Of a stretch of 24,050 nt of DNA, positions 1 through 6,877 are shown one piece after another; the first letter of the stretch is position 1, and every line of letters begins with the position of its first letter. This stretch comes from a virus, in IMG/VR virus record IMGVR_UViG_3300009451_000004, positions 1 to 24,050 of that record; one strand, written 5' to 3'. The notes beneath the pieces are model-generated. The model had not been told where the DNA came from, made no database searches, and saw only the letters and a list, made by a program, of their open reading frames with translations. Both the position numbers and the translations under genes were made by a program.

Positions 1-38
1 GCCTGTTCGTTTATAAATACTTTATCACCTTGTTTCAT
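1..38 (-). CDS. Start of a small gene, cut by the window edge
   Basis: An ATG at 38-36 opens a frame reading MKQGDKVFINEQ to the left edge. It overlaps the TGA stop (27-25) of the upstream gene by 14 nt, which suggests translational coupling. GDKVFI is typical of small KOW/SH3-like phage proteins, but 12 residues are too few to assign a family. Confidence 0.55.
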   Translation of the reverse strand, partial: MKQGDKVFINEQ

Positions 39-255
39 ATCTTATATATTTCAAATATTGTTTTCTTATCTCATTTAGAAACTCACGTGAACGTTCAACT
101 CTGTCATCATATTGTCCTACCCATATTAACTCATTGATGTATTTTTTTACTGCGATATGTTCCCAATGATTCTCTGACATTATTTTAATCAATAATGAAT
201 CATTATTGGCTACATATCGTAACATTTCTATTTGAGGTTCTAATAGTTGTTTCAT
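25..255 (-). CDS. Small hypothetical protein, 76 aa
   Basis: I do not recognise this protein. It is a complete 76-aa frame starting 2 nt after the stop of the upstream methyltransferase and ending in TGA, overlapping the next start. It is charged and probably helical, with no signal peptide, membrane segment or cysteines. The tight packing with both neighbours supports it being a real gene translated in the same operon. Confidence 0.6.
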   Translation of the reverse strand: MKQLLEPQIEMLRYVANNDSLLIKIMSENHWEHIAVKKYINELIWVGQYDDRVERSREFLNEIRKQYLKYIRYETR

Positions 256-257
256 TT

Positions 258-1463
258 TTATTTACGCCACACCCAAACAGGTTCTGCAAATTGCTTATCT
301 TTTAATTCTTCTGATTCTTGTATTCTTTCTTCACTAAATTGTTCAGCATCTTTTGCAGTACCCGCACCTCCACTGTTGGGTCTTTTTGCAAATGCCTGCC
401 CGATGCAGCCCAAATATGTTAATCCTTGTGATGTTAAGTAATCATTCATTGGATTACATATTTCTAACCATGAACTAGTGTATACGTCAGCTATATTGAT
501 TGCAATTATACCACCACTTTTAACAGTTGGTATTATCTTTTCAAGTGTCTTGTGTAAGAACTCCTTATTCCAGTTGTCTATGTTTTTATACCGTACCCAA
601 CTTTGATTATCATCATATGAATACCGTTCTACTGAAAAATAAGGTGGTGATGTGAATACCATGTCAAAGTAATCAGTATATGGCGTGAAGTCAAAATCTT
701 CAGCAGGTGATATATGAAACTCAGATGTTTTTTCGGTTTCAAAGAATCCTGTATGTTTTTCGTAGAATTCTTTTTGTTGTTCGTATATTGGATGATTTTC
801 TTTACGTGGGTCTAAACCAACGTAATGTTTAGTAGTGTCAGCTGCATAGAAACCGGCAAGACGGTCACCCCATCCCATTGAAAAGTCTAATACCGTTTCC
901 GATTTATGCATTTCGTAAAAAATCTTGGCCACGTTTGGTTTGAACTGAGCACATATGTACTTGCGTAATCCAATCATGGTTCGTAATTCACTCTTACCAA
1001 GTTGTGGTAATTTTAGTGAATAAGCTGCTCCCATTAATGATGTCATGAATTTCTTATCACCCCAAGTACGTTCTGGACCTGGACTAACTGAACCATCAAC
1101 TGACCATCTATTCTTTTGTTGGAAGTAATTTGATGCTGAGTTACCCGTATTTAGTCTACTGAAATATAACTGTTTGTTATCATATGTATATGGATACCGA
1201 GTTGGTACGGCTTTTCGTGGAAACCACTCACCCTCAGTTAATATTTCATTCCAACGTATCCCTTTTAACTTCATGAAGTCTTTGTAGGCATCTTGTTCCG
1301 TTATATCTGCATATGGAATTTCGTACTCCATTAAGATTTCAGCTAAGATTTCCTTAACATCGTCTTTTGGGTACGTTTCTTTAATATGAGTCCATTGATC
1401 CTCATTTATGAAGAAATACGGACTCATACCCCTAAATTGATTGAAATATTCTCTTATGTCCAT
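258..1463 (-). CDS. DNA methyltransferase (N6-adenine/N4-cytosine type)
   Basis: A 401-aa S-adenosylmethionine-dependent methyltransferase predicted to act on exocyclic amino groups of DNA. The AdoMet-binding motif I is VLDFSMGWGDRLAGF (residues 191-205) and the catalytic motif IV is SPPYF (272-276), so the order is motif I then motif IV. It shares the phrases SMGWGxRLxGF and SPPYFxxExYS with the protein at 9276-10340, so the two are paralogues. The N-terminal ~185 residues may help recognise the target. The gene starts 4 nt after the HD-domain gene. The target sequence, and whether it protects phage DNA or hypermodifies it, cannot be read from the sequence. Confidence 0.82.
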   Translation of the reverse strand: MDIREYFNQFRGMSPYFFINEDQWTHIKETYPKDDVKEILAEILMEYEIPYADITEQDAYKDFMKLKGIRWNEILTEGEWFPRKAVPTRYPYTYDNKQLYFSRLNTGNSASNYFQQKNRWSVDGSVSPGPERTWGDKKFMTSLMGAAYSLKLPQLGKSELRTMIGLRKYICAQFKPNVAKIFYEMHKSETVLDFSMGWGDRLAGFYAADTTKHYVGLDPRKENHPIYEQQKEFYEKHTGFFETEKTSEFHISPAEDFDFTPYTDYFDMVFTSPPYFSVERYSYDDNQSWVRYKNIDNWNKEFLHKTLEKIIPTVKSGGIIAINIADVYTSSWLEICNPMNDYLTSQGLTYLGCIGQAFAKRPNSGGAGTAKDAEQFSEERIQESEELKDKQFAEPVWVWRK

Positions 1464-1467
1464 TTTA

Positions 1468-2115
1468 TTAATCAGAACTCATAGTGTCACGTTCAATACA
1501 TGTACTCATGTGGTCAGCCCAATGAATAATATATGGAATATTCGTTTTCCATGGCTGGGTTACGGTGTACACTTTTAGATATCTACTATTTTCTTCCTCA
1601 TACATCCCGTCAGCTAACTTAATACCATAAAATTCATTTTGTGAATATTTGATACCATAATTATTTAATAACATAAACGCTCTATCAGTTACGGTCATAT
1701 ATGATAATTCTGGATTTGGTACATATAACTTACCTTGATTCTTTATATGCCATTCTGATTCATTTGGTATGTAATGGATCTTACCAACATCACCAAGTTT
1801 ACCCAAATCATGATGTATTGCCGAAAATAATAATTCCTCTTGTGTGAAGTTAATCGTACCACCGCTTTCTTGGTACATCTTCATCATTTTCATAGCATTT
1901 TTAGCAACGTTCATAATATGGTCAAGATAACCACCGTCATACGCATTATGATAATCTATATTACCACTTGCGGGTGATATCAATACATTTACACCAAGTT
2001 CCTTTTCGGAATACATGTGTAATAGTTTTTCCAATCTATCTCCAGAAAACGCCTTTTTAAGAAATTCAATGAAGTCTTCGTAATTTTGTTGTAATTGCTT
2101 TTCTGTGTATTTCAT
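1468..2115 (-). CDS. HD-domain phosphohydrolase
   Basis: A 215-aa protein with the metal-binding signature of HD-superfamily hydrolases: HNAYDGGYLDH (H56, H66), IHHDLGK (H102-D103) and a distal Asp in HWADHMS (D201). This layout resembles the HD module of YhaM-type 3'-5' exoribonucleases and related phage HD proteins, which act on phosphodiester or phosphomonoester bonds. No OB-fold nucleic-acid-binding domain precedes it, so it is an HD domain alone. The ATG directly follows the TAA of the damaged lipoprotein gene (TAAATG), consistent with co-transcription. The substrate is unknown; a nucleotidase or nuclease role in nucleotide recycling is inference. Confidence 0.75.
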   Translation of the reverse strand: MKYTEKQLQQNYEDFIEFLKKAFSGDRLEKLLHMYSEKELGVNVLISPASGNIDYHNAYDGGYLDHIMNVAKNAMKMMKMYQESGGTINFTQEELLFSAIHHDLGKLGDVGKIHYIPNESEWHIKNQGKLYVPNPELSYMTVTDRAFMLLNNYGIKYSQNEFYGIKLADGMYEEENSRYLKVYTVTQPWKTNIPYIIHWADHMSTCIERDTMSSD

Positions 2116-2395
2116 TTACTTTGTTTTATGTTCTTTGATTACGTATGTACCTTGAAACACACCATATGAACTTTCTTCTGAAAATTTATAAACTTCAGCT
2201 GTTTCGTTTGGTTTCATTTCACGGGTGAGTATCCATAGATTATCACTTTTCTATGTAGCCGTTACCAACTTTTGGTTAGATTCTAACTCTAAGGTTGATG
2301 TTCCACCGAGTTTTTTAGCTCGTTGATTTTGAGTACAACTACCAAATGACAATACTAACATTAGTCCTATGATAAGGATTCCTAATTTTTTTCAT
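2116..2395 (-). pseudogene. Damaged lipoprotein gene (frameshift plus in-frame TAG)
   Basis: The frame reads KKLGILIIGLMLVLSFGSC, then a hydrophilic domain with LVTAT, a TAG (2253-2251), KSDNLWILTREMKPNETAEV and ...GTYVIKEHKTK, ending in TAA. That is a lipoprotein signal peptide with a Bacteroidota-like lipobox (LSFGSC) and a small domain of a type common in phages of this group. Two lesions are visible. The ATG at 2395 is followed by seven A's, which puts it one base out of frame with the signal peptide; six would restore M-K-K-L-G. The TAG sits where I would expect Trp (TWKxDNLW, from memory of relatives), one G-to-A change from TGG. It may be a decaying gene or carry sequencing errors. A good promoter lies just upstream. 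Confidence 0.6.
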
Positions 2396-2423
2396 TTATG
2401 ATTTTTTAGTTTATTTATTTGTA

Positions 2424-2454
2424 CAAATATACAAAAAATATTTGACAATTCCAA
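2424..2454 (-). promoter_or_regulatory. Bacteroidota-type promoter for the lipoprotein/HD/methyltransferase genes
   Basis: Read on the minus strand this is TTG (2454-2452), a 20-nt spacer, then TATATTTG (2431-2424), an exact match to TAnnTTTG. It lies between the 121-aa gene's stop (2458) and the lipoprotein ATG (2395). Spacing and -7 element are identical to the promoter at 21221-21251. Confidence 0.6.
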
Positions 2455-2457
2455 ATA

Positions 2458-2823
2458 TTATTTCACCGAATATGAAGTTTTTAATTTACGGTTTCCACTT
2501 GGTCGTTTTGTGAACGGACGGATTGGGTAATAATCAAAGTTATGTTGTTTCAACATCTTCAATACGTTTTCCTTAATTGTTACAGATGAATCAATAATAG
2601 TAACGCCACGTTTCAACGACCTACGTGAATCATTACCGAATAAATCAACAACATCACCGATTTCAAACGTTCCAGTCTGACAATACAGTAACGAATTTTC
2701 GTCTGTTAGGTACACCGAAGCGTTTTCAGCTAGACTAGAATCGTAGATACTCCAATCATACATTGTTCTCCCAGTATTAATGTTAATAACTCCGATTCCC
2801 ATCACATATACAATCTTATTCAT
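2458..2823 (-). CDS. Hypothetical protein, 121 aa
   Basis: I do not recognise this protein. It starts MNKIVYVMGIGVININTG, has an internal CQTGTFEIGDVVDLFG stretch that looks like a small beta-rich core, and ends in a basic tail (TKRPSGNRKLKTSYSVK). There is no signal peptide or clear transmembrane segment. The codons and base composition match neighbouring phage genes, and it sits between two promoter-like intergenic gaps, so it may be a single-gene unit. Confidence 0.6.
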   Translation of the reverse strand: MNKIVYVMGIGVININTGRTMYDWSIYDSSLAENASVYLTDENSLLYCQTGTFEIGDVVDLFGNDSRRSLKRGVTIIDSSVTIKENVLKMLKQHNFDYYPIRPFTKRPSGNRKLKTSYSVK

Positions 2824-2861
2824 GTTTTATATTTTAAGTGTTTATTACTAATCTTACTATA

Positions 2862-2892
2862 CAAGTATACGACTTTTTTTTGACAATTCCTA
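2862..2892 (-). promoter_or_regulatory. Candidate promoter upstream of the 121-aa gene
   Basis: On the minus strand TATACTTG (2869-2862) is one mismatch from TAnnTTTG, but no TTG lies at the 20-nt spacing seen at the two better promoters. The surrounding GGAATTGTCAAA also occurs at the promoter 2424-2454. It is a weaker candidate, located in the 77-nt gap before the ATG at 2823. Confidence 0.35.
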
Positions 2893-2900
2893 ATTTTTTG

Positions 2901-3725
2901 TCAATTATTTTTCAATTTATTATAGTGTTCTTTTGTCAAATTGTGAGCAGACACCTTTCTATATATTTTCTTTTTGTTACTGGGTATTAACTTTCGTTTA
3001 GCTATATCCTGTCCTTGATCACGTGACGCACCTAAGTTTAATGTCTTACCAATGTTATTAATACAATCGGTATAATGTAATAGAAAATTTGGTTCTTTAA
3101 CTATACCTTTAACGTTTGGGTTAATCAACCGTTGTATTGCAACTGAGTAGTTGTCATTTATTGGTTCGGTTACCGAGAATCCAACCATCATACCCTCACT
3201 ATATACCGTACTTATTTTTACAATGTCTAGATTATGTTTAATGATATCCAACATCCGTAATTGATGTTTTGAATTATGTTCAGTAGACCATGCCTTTGTG
3301 ATAAAATCCATATCTGAATTATATCCATTTACAATTGTAAACTCGGTATTATTAATGTAAGACCTAATACGTTTATATGTACGACCTTTCATTTGTATAA
3401 AGTCATCGGTTGAGTATTCGTACTCTCTACCAAATTGGTCAATCTTACCGACTATATCATGTCCACGTAGTGTTATACCACTTTCATTCAATAAAGTCCG
3501 TACACCATCGGATAACATCGTATTACCGTATTGAACAGTATTAAACTTACCCATTATGGCATTAACCTTTACCACCACTAACTCACCATGTACATACTTG
3601 TATAACATACCATGAAACTGTTGGTATAATACCGAGTTAAAATATTCAGGGTTATCAACTGTTTTGTTGTGGTTGGATATAATGTGATTATTTGTATTGG
3701 TTATCGGTATCCAATTATCGTACAT
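2901..3725 (-). CDS. Hypothetical protein, possible GNAT-fold acyltransferase-like
   Basis: A 274-aa soluble protein with no signal or membrane segment. The C-terminal third reads LHYTDCINNIGKTLNLGASRDQGQDIAKRKLIP; the pattern LNLGAS...G...K.K.IP resembles the acceptor/CoA region of GNAT-fold FemAB or DUF2156-type acyltransferases. That resemblance is from memory and weak. The N-terminal half is not recognised. It follows the 59-aa HTH gene by 4 nt with an AATAAAGTTATG start context, also used by the gene at 4138, so these three small genes form one unit. Confidence 0.55.
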   Translation of the reverse strand: MYDNWIPITNTNNHIISNHNKTVDNPEYFNSVLYQQFHGMLYKYVHGELVVVKVNAIMGKFNTVQYGNTMLSDGVRTLLNESGITLRGHDIVGKIDQFGREYEYSTDDFIQMKGRTYKRIRSYINNTEFTIVNGYNSDMDFITKAWSTEHNSKHQLRMLDIIKHNLDIVKISTVYSEGMMVGFSVTEPINDNYSVAIQRLINPNVKGIVKEPNFLLHYTDCINNIGKTLNLGASRDQGQDIAKRKLIPSNKKKIYRKVSAHNLTKEHYNKLKNN

Positions 3726-3729
3726 AACT

Positions 3730-3909
3730 TTATTGCAGGTGAGTCCAAGTTAAACCAGATGATATACACGTAACATTCCATACACTAATCTTATAATTAC
3801 GTGCAATTAAATTCTTGGAGAATCCGCTTTTTACTAATTCACGGATCTCCAAGACTTGTTTGGTCGTTAACTTACTATTCCAGTGATTTTCACCAACTGA
3901 TCTACCCAT
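3730..3909 (-). CDS. Small helix-turn-helix protein, 59 aa
   Basis: The frame reads MGRSVGENHWNSKLTTKQVL, then EIRELVKSGFSKNLIARNYK and ISVWNVTCISSGLTWTHLQ. It matches the pattern KLT..QV.EIR.L..SG.S...IA..Y.IS...V..I..G.TW, the resolvase-like HTH often seen as a DNA-binding module in phage HNH homing endonucleases. Here it stands alone with no nuclease domain. The ATG overlaps the TAG of the upstream 78-aa gene (ATGGGTAG), implying translational coupling. It may be a small DNA-binding regulator or the leftover DNA-binding half of a homing endonuclease. Confidence 0.6.
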   Translation of the reverse strand: MGRSVGENHWNSKLTTKQVLEIRELVKSGFSKNLIARNYKISVWNVTCISSGLTWTHLQ

Positions 3910-4138
3910 TATTCAAATTGTACAGACCAAGTACGGTTTCTATGAATAGTTTTGCTGATTTGTCAACATCACCTTGAAATTTCAATTTCCCATCTTCCAA
4001 ATAAAATCGGCCAACTTCCTCGTTATTATTTTCCTCATCGTGGAATCGTAGTAAAAAATCAGATGGTTCTAATCCTAGTAAGTTAATTTCGGTTTGGTTG
4101 ATTTCTGATACATCTAATGTACCTTCATTTTCATTCAT
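3902..4138 (-). CDS. Small acidic hypothetical protein, 78 aa
   Basis: An acidic 78-aa protein (many Glu/Asp, MNENEGTLDVSEINQTEINL) ending with GRFYLEDGKLKFQGDVDKSAKLFIETVLGLYNLNNG split around a conserved-looking DGKLKFQGDVDKSAKLF core. Small acidic proteins with this core are, in my recollection, common in phage genomes, but no function is known to me. The AATAAAGTTATG start context matches the gene ending at 2901. It is the first gene after the nrdJ/IS-remnant region and ends in TAG overlapping the next gene. Confidence 0.6.
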   Translation of the reverse strand: MNENEGTLDVSEINQTEINLLGLEPSDFLLRFHDEENNNEEVGRFYLEDGKLKFQGDVDKSAKLFIETVLGLYNLNNG

Positions 4139-4236
4139 AACTTTATTATTTTTAATTATTTGTATTTTTTCGTTTTTTGATATATTCTTTTATTTTGGTA
4201 TAGATTGGTTTGATAAATGGTATAACTACTAATCAT

Positions 4237-4354
4237 TTGAACTACTCCTACCTAAAGGAAGGGGATTCCTGAGCTGAGGTAGCCAATGCTGTCCTCATAT
4301 TTCTGCAGGCGTTAATTTCCGTAGTTCCTACGGTATTTGTTATTATATTGATTC
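4237..4354 (-). mobile_element. IS200/IS605 right-end remnant (copy B) abutting nrdJ
   Basis: This 118-bp block is about 95% identical to 8011-8127, differing by one inserted base and a few substitutions. It carries the end of a tnpB reading frame, no longer in frame, followed by the subterminal hairpin (CCCCTTCC...GGTAGGAG) and terminal AGTTCAA of an IS200/IS605-family right end. In this family the same region encodes the omega-RNA scaffold that guides TnpB. Similarity to copy A stops at the G of the nrdJ TAG stop, so the insertion boundary lies exactly at the reductase stop codon. The ~98 bp between this block and the 78-aa gene hold no convincing gene. Confidence 0.75.
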
Positions 4355-5031
4355 TACGTAATTTCACAACTTCCACCTGAACATGCAAGTTCAGCTGATA
4401 ACTCGGTGTTATCTTCATGCTCAATCACTTGTGTTAAGTCAATTCCTTTTAATTGTTTATATAATTTCTCATATTGTTCTTTTGTAATATCCTCAAACGG
4501 CATCTGTTTGTAAGTACCACCGTTGAATGGTAGTATTGATATACCATTATAGTGTTCCTTTTCACGCCACATCCAATCACGTACTTCATCCCATTCTTCG
4601 TCTTTTACCGAAACCGTACATGAAACGTTATGTTGATTTTGTCCACTATGAAATCCGGGGTGAATCCAATTCTGTGACACAAATTTAACACGTTCTAATA
4701 AATCAATAGGTGATTCATGACGTGTGATGGCTCCTTCGGGTGCTTTTTGTGGTACTGATATAACAGCCTGTTGTTCTGGTCTAAAGAATTCATCTTCCAT
4801 TAATTGACTATGATTATCTCTTAAATATGAATAGATTGATTCATCTTTACCAATTCTCAGTCGCCTAATGTAGTAATCATTATGCCATGCATGTATACCA
4901 CTACTCGTACCAAGTACCAAACTAGTTGTATTATGTGAAAGTGTTCCGTTTGACATTTGATACATTGGTTTGTTTTCCACCTCAATATCTACAGTGAATG
5001 ATTGTGTTATTTCTTTTTTCTTAAATTTCAT
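4354..5031 (-). CDS. nrdJ: NrdJ fragment 4: C-intein 3 plus C-terminal extein
   Basis: Residues 1-34 are the C-terminal intein half (ends MSNGTLSHN), with catalytic His-Asn before Thr+1. Residues 35-225 are the last 191 residues of the adenosylcobalamin-dependent (class II) ribonucleotide reductase, starting TTSLVLGTSSGIHAWHNDYY. They end with ACSGGSCEIT, the flexible Cys-pair tail that re-reduces the active site in monomeric RTPR-type enzymes. The tail gives the full reductase its redox shuttle, so splicing of this piece should be needed for multiple turnovers. The N-half partner is at 5216-5548. The TAG stop lies at the junction with an IS605 remnant, so the original end could have been a few residues different. 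Confidence 0.88.
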   Translation of the reverse strand: MKFKKKEITQSFTVDIEVENKPMYQMSNGTLSHNTTSLVLGTSSGIHAWHNDYYIRRLRIGKDESIYSYLRDNHSQLMEDEFFRPEQQAVISVPQKAPEGAITRHESPIDLLERVKFVSQNWIHPGFHSGQNQHNVSCTVSVKDEEWDEVRDWMWREKEHYNGISILPFNGGTYKQMPFEDITKEQYEKLYKQLKGIDLTQVIEHEDNTELSAELACSGGSCEIT

Positions 5032-5548
5032 TGTATCTACTCTTTTAATTTATTCTTTACTCTATCTTTACTAGAATACCAATCAGTATCCCATATTGTT
5101 ATAACGATATATCCCCTATTCTTTTGAACTACCCCTACCTAAAGGAAGGGGTTTTCTTTTTTATTATTTGATAAATTATAAAAACAACTGTTAAACCAGC
5201 TAAATTCATTAATTATTTTTCAATATGTAAAAAATCATCATCTTCTGTAATGTCAATCGCTTGTTTCCAATTTCCATCATTCATCATAAATTTGTGGTGT
5301 GGTGTACATTCAATTATACTTCCATCCTCCATTGTAAATTTTACTGTTTCTTCTGTACCATTTATGAATAATTTTGTAATAGAATTTTCGTTATCGTTAT
5401 CATCATACACTTTAATATCCGTAGTCACATCATACCATTCCCGATATTCATTCAGTTTATCATTGAGTTCTATACCATTTTTCTTAAAAATATTATATAA
5501 ACTCATATCACCATCAGTTGTTCGTATTTTAGTAGATGGAATTTGACA
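4930..5548 (-). other. Split intein 3 of nrdJ (canonical split, no endonuclease)
   Basis: The N-part, 5548-5216 (111 aa), starts CQIPSTKIRTTDGD and has block B ECTPHHKFM. The C-part, 5031-4930 (34 aa), ends LSHN. The insertion point is SVKPAG|TTSLV. The 181-bp gap (5212-5032) holds only a 28-bp IS605 hairpin and AT-rich sequence. Confidence 0.88.
5124..5151 (-). mobile_element. IS200/IS605 right-end hairpin remnant (copy C)
   Basis: The minus strand reads CCCCTTCCTTTAGGTAGGGG followed by TAGTTCAA, matching the terminal hairpin and end of copies A (8011) and B (4237). Only this ~28-bp tip is conserved. It lies in the spacer of nrdJ intein 3, where an endonuclease gene would otherwise sit. Confidence 0.65.
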
Positions 5549-6037
5549 GCCCGCGGGTTTAACCGATGTTGTTCTAGCTGCTGGGTTTATACCTATGATT
5601 TCAGCCACTCGTTTGTTTTCTTCATTAACAACCTCTGCGGATGCTGAATAATTTAACTGTAAGTTCGCTTTGGATGCAATTCCTGTCATACTTACACCTA
5701 ACAACGCATCCTTTTCGGTTGTACGAGCCCATACATCACGTAGGTAATGAAAATCAGTATATCCACCTTGAAGTGTACCAATGAAAGCGGCTGCTTTAGC
5801 ACGTTGTTCAAAGTCCTCTTGGTCTACAACACTACTCATGTTGATTTCGGTAAGGTTACAAAATTGATTTGGTCTTAACGAAATTTCGGCACAATTATGA
5901 ACTAGTAATCCGTTTGCGAAAAAGTTATGATTTTTACGAACCGTAATATCATAAACATCTTCATTCTTTGTTATATTAATTTTTTTTATTTTAATTTCTT
6001 TGTAATTCATATTTTCAATCTTCGGGTTTGTTTCCAT
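5213..6037 (-). CDS. nrdJ: NrdJ fragment 3: C-intein 2, catalytic extein, N-intein 3
   Basis: Residues 1-48 are C-intein 2 (ends NFFANGLLVHN). Residues 49-163 are reductase extein beginning CAEISLRPNQFCNLTEINMS; residues 164-274 are N-intein 3. By comparison with RTPR-type class II reductases, the first extein Cys is the thiyl-radical Cys, Glu two residues later is the catalytic acid, and the Cys in FCNLTE is the active-site reducing partner. Cys+1 therefore serves first in splicing and later in catalysis. The listed start overlaps the endonuclease 3' end by 31 nt. A second ATG at 6010, overlapping the endonuclease TGA as ATGA, would give a 39-aa C-intein of more usual length and is equally plausible. 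Confidence 0.88.
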   Translation of the reverse strand: METNPKIENMNYKEIKIKKINITKNEDVYDITVRKNHNFFANGLLVHNCAEISLRPNQFCNLTEINMSSVVDQEDFEQRAKAAAFIGTLQGGYTDFHYLRDVWARTTEKDALLGVSMTGIASKANLQLNYSASAEVVNEENKRVAEIIGINPAARTTSVKPAGCQIPSTKIRTTDGDMSLYNIFKKNGIELNDKLNEYREWYDVTTDIKVYDDNDNENSITKLFINGTEETVKFTMEDGSIIECTPHHKFMMNDGNWKQAIDITEDDDFLHIEK

Positions 6038-6828
6038 TTACCTAACTCCTTTTTGTATGTACTATCTATTGGTATGTATTTAGTTATATCATCTACAATA
6101 ATTACATCAATATCTAATTTATTATTCAATTCCGTTGTTTTCCATTGTTTGTCTTTCCAGTAGCCTTTAATTTCTACAATTTTAGTTAAATTTAGATTAT
6201 CATATATAAAAAAATCAGGTCTATAGTTTTTATTATTTACTTGAAATGATGTAACTTCCACATCCCATTCTATATTATTTTTATTCAACCATTTAGCGTA
6301 AATATACTCCCAACTACTCCGTAACCATACATATTTATTTTTTGTTACATTGAAGTAATATCCTTGTACTCCACGTTGTGTGTGATGTGATTTTCTATCA
6401 AATGTAGTAAACCACCCCTTTCTATTTTTATATTCATTTTTACTTTTTTGGGTTCTAAATTCACACACTCTATCAGTGACCACATTATACCCTTTTCTAA
6501 TTTGTATACCAAATACCGAAAAAATATCTCTAACCGATGTATATGAGTATTGTAGCTTTCGTGCTATTAACTTTAATCCATATTCTTTGTTATAATATTC
6601 ATCATATAATCCATCTCGTATTATTTTATATTCATCTGGATATATTCTACTTAAATTCTTCTTCATAAACACACGTTTAACCGAAGCTGCGTTCGCCAAT
6701 CCATACTTATCCCATTGTTGTGTTTTAAACTCATCATATGTATCCAATAATTCTTCTGGTATTGTTATTTTATTTCCACGTCCAAGTGGTTTATAAATTT
6801 CATCTAATAATTTTTTTATTACATCCAT
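6007..6828 (-). CDS. Free-standing homing endonuclease in nrdJ split intein 2
   Basis: A 273-aa predicted homing endonuclease lying between the two halves of intein 2, so cutting an intein-free nrdJ would spread both. An HTH-like segment at about 81-110 (GLKLIARKLQYSYTSVRDIF) could bind the target. The C-terminal nuclease core has RGVQGYYFN, SSWEYIYAKWL (E174), then PDFFIYD (D205) and EIKGYW (E219, K221), a PD-(D/E)xK arrangement as in Vsr-like and related phage endonucleases. It differs in the DNA-binding half from the two nucleases in gene 41. It starts 49 nt after the N-half stop, behind a hairpin (6844-6866), and its TGA overlaps an ATG of the C-half (ATGA). Confidence 0.8.
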   Translation of the reverse strand: MDVIKKLLDEIYKPLGRGNKITIPEELLDTYDEFKTQQWDKYGLANAASVKRVFMKKNLSRIYPDEYKIIRDGLYDEYYNKEYGLKLIARKLQYSYTSVRDIFSVFGIQIRKGYNVVTDRVCEFRTQKSKNEYKNRKGWFTTFDRKSHHTQRGVQGYYFNVTKNKYVWLRSSWEYIYAKWLNKNNIEWDVEVTSFQVNNKNYRPDFFIYDNLNLTKIVEIKGYWKDKQWKTTELNNKLDIDVIIVDDITKYIPIDSTYKKELGKWKQTRRLKI

Positions 6829-6843
6829 CGGTAAAAACCCCTA

Positions 6844-6866
6844 TCTTATTTACTATAAATATAAGA
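6844..6866 (-). promoter_or_regulatory. Hairpin upstream of the nrdJ-intein-2 endonuclease
   Basis: The minus strand reads TCTTAT, loop ATTTATAGTAA, ATAAGA, a 6-bp stem 15 nt before the ATG. Its loop is shared with the hairpin before the 13505-12459 endonuclease while the stems differ in sequence yet still pair. A role in limiting endonuclease expression is inference. Confidence 0.4.
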
Positions 6867-6877
6867 TTTTTGAATTT

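Noticed and set aside
4139-4236. A coding gene between the IS remnant and the 78-aa gene
   Set aside because: Only a 26-codon frame starting in the transposon end; composition looks random.
5138-5212. Short peptide MNLAGLTVVFIIYQIIKKK in the nrdJ intein 3 spacer
   Set aside because: Only about 24 codons, ending inside the IS605 hairpin; no support beyond a hydrophobic stretch.
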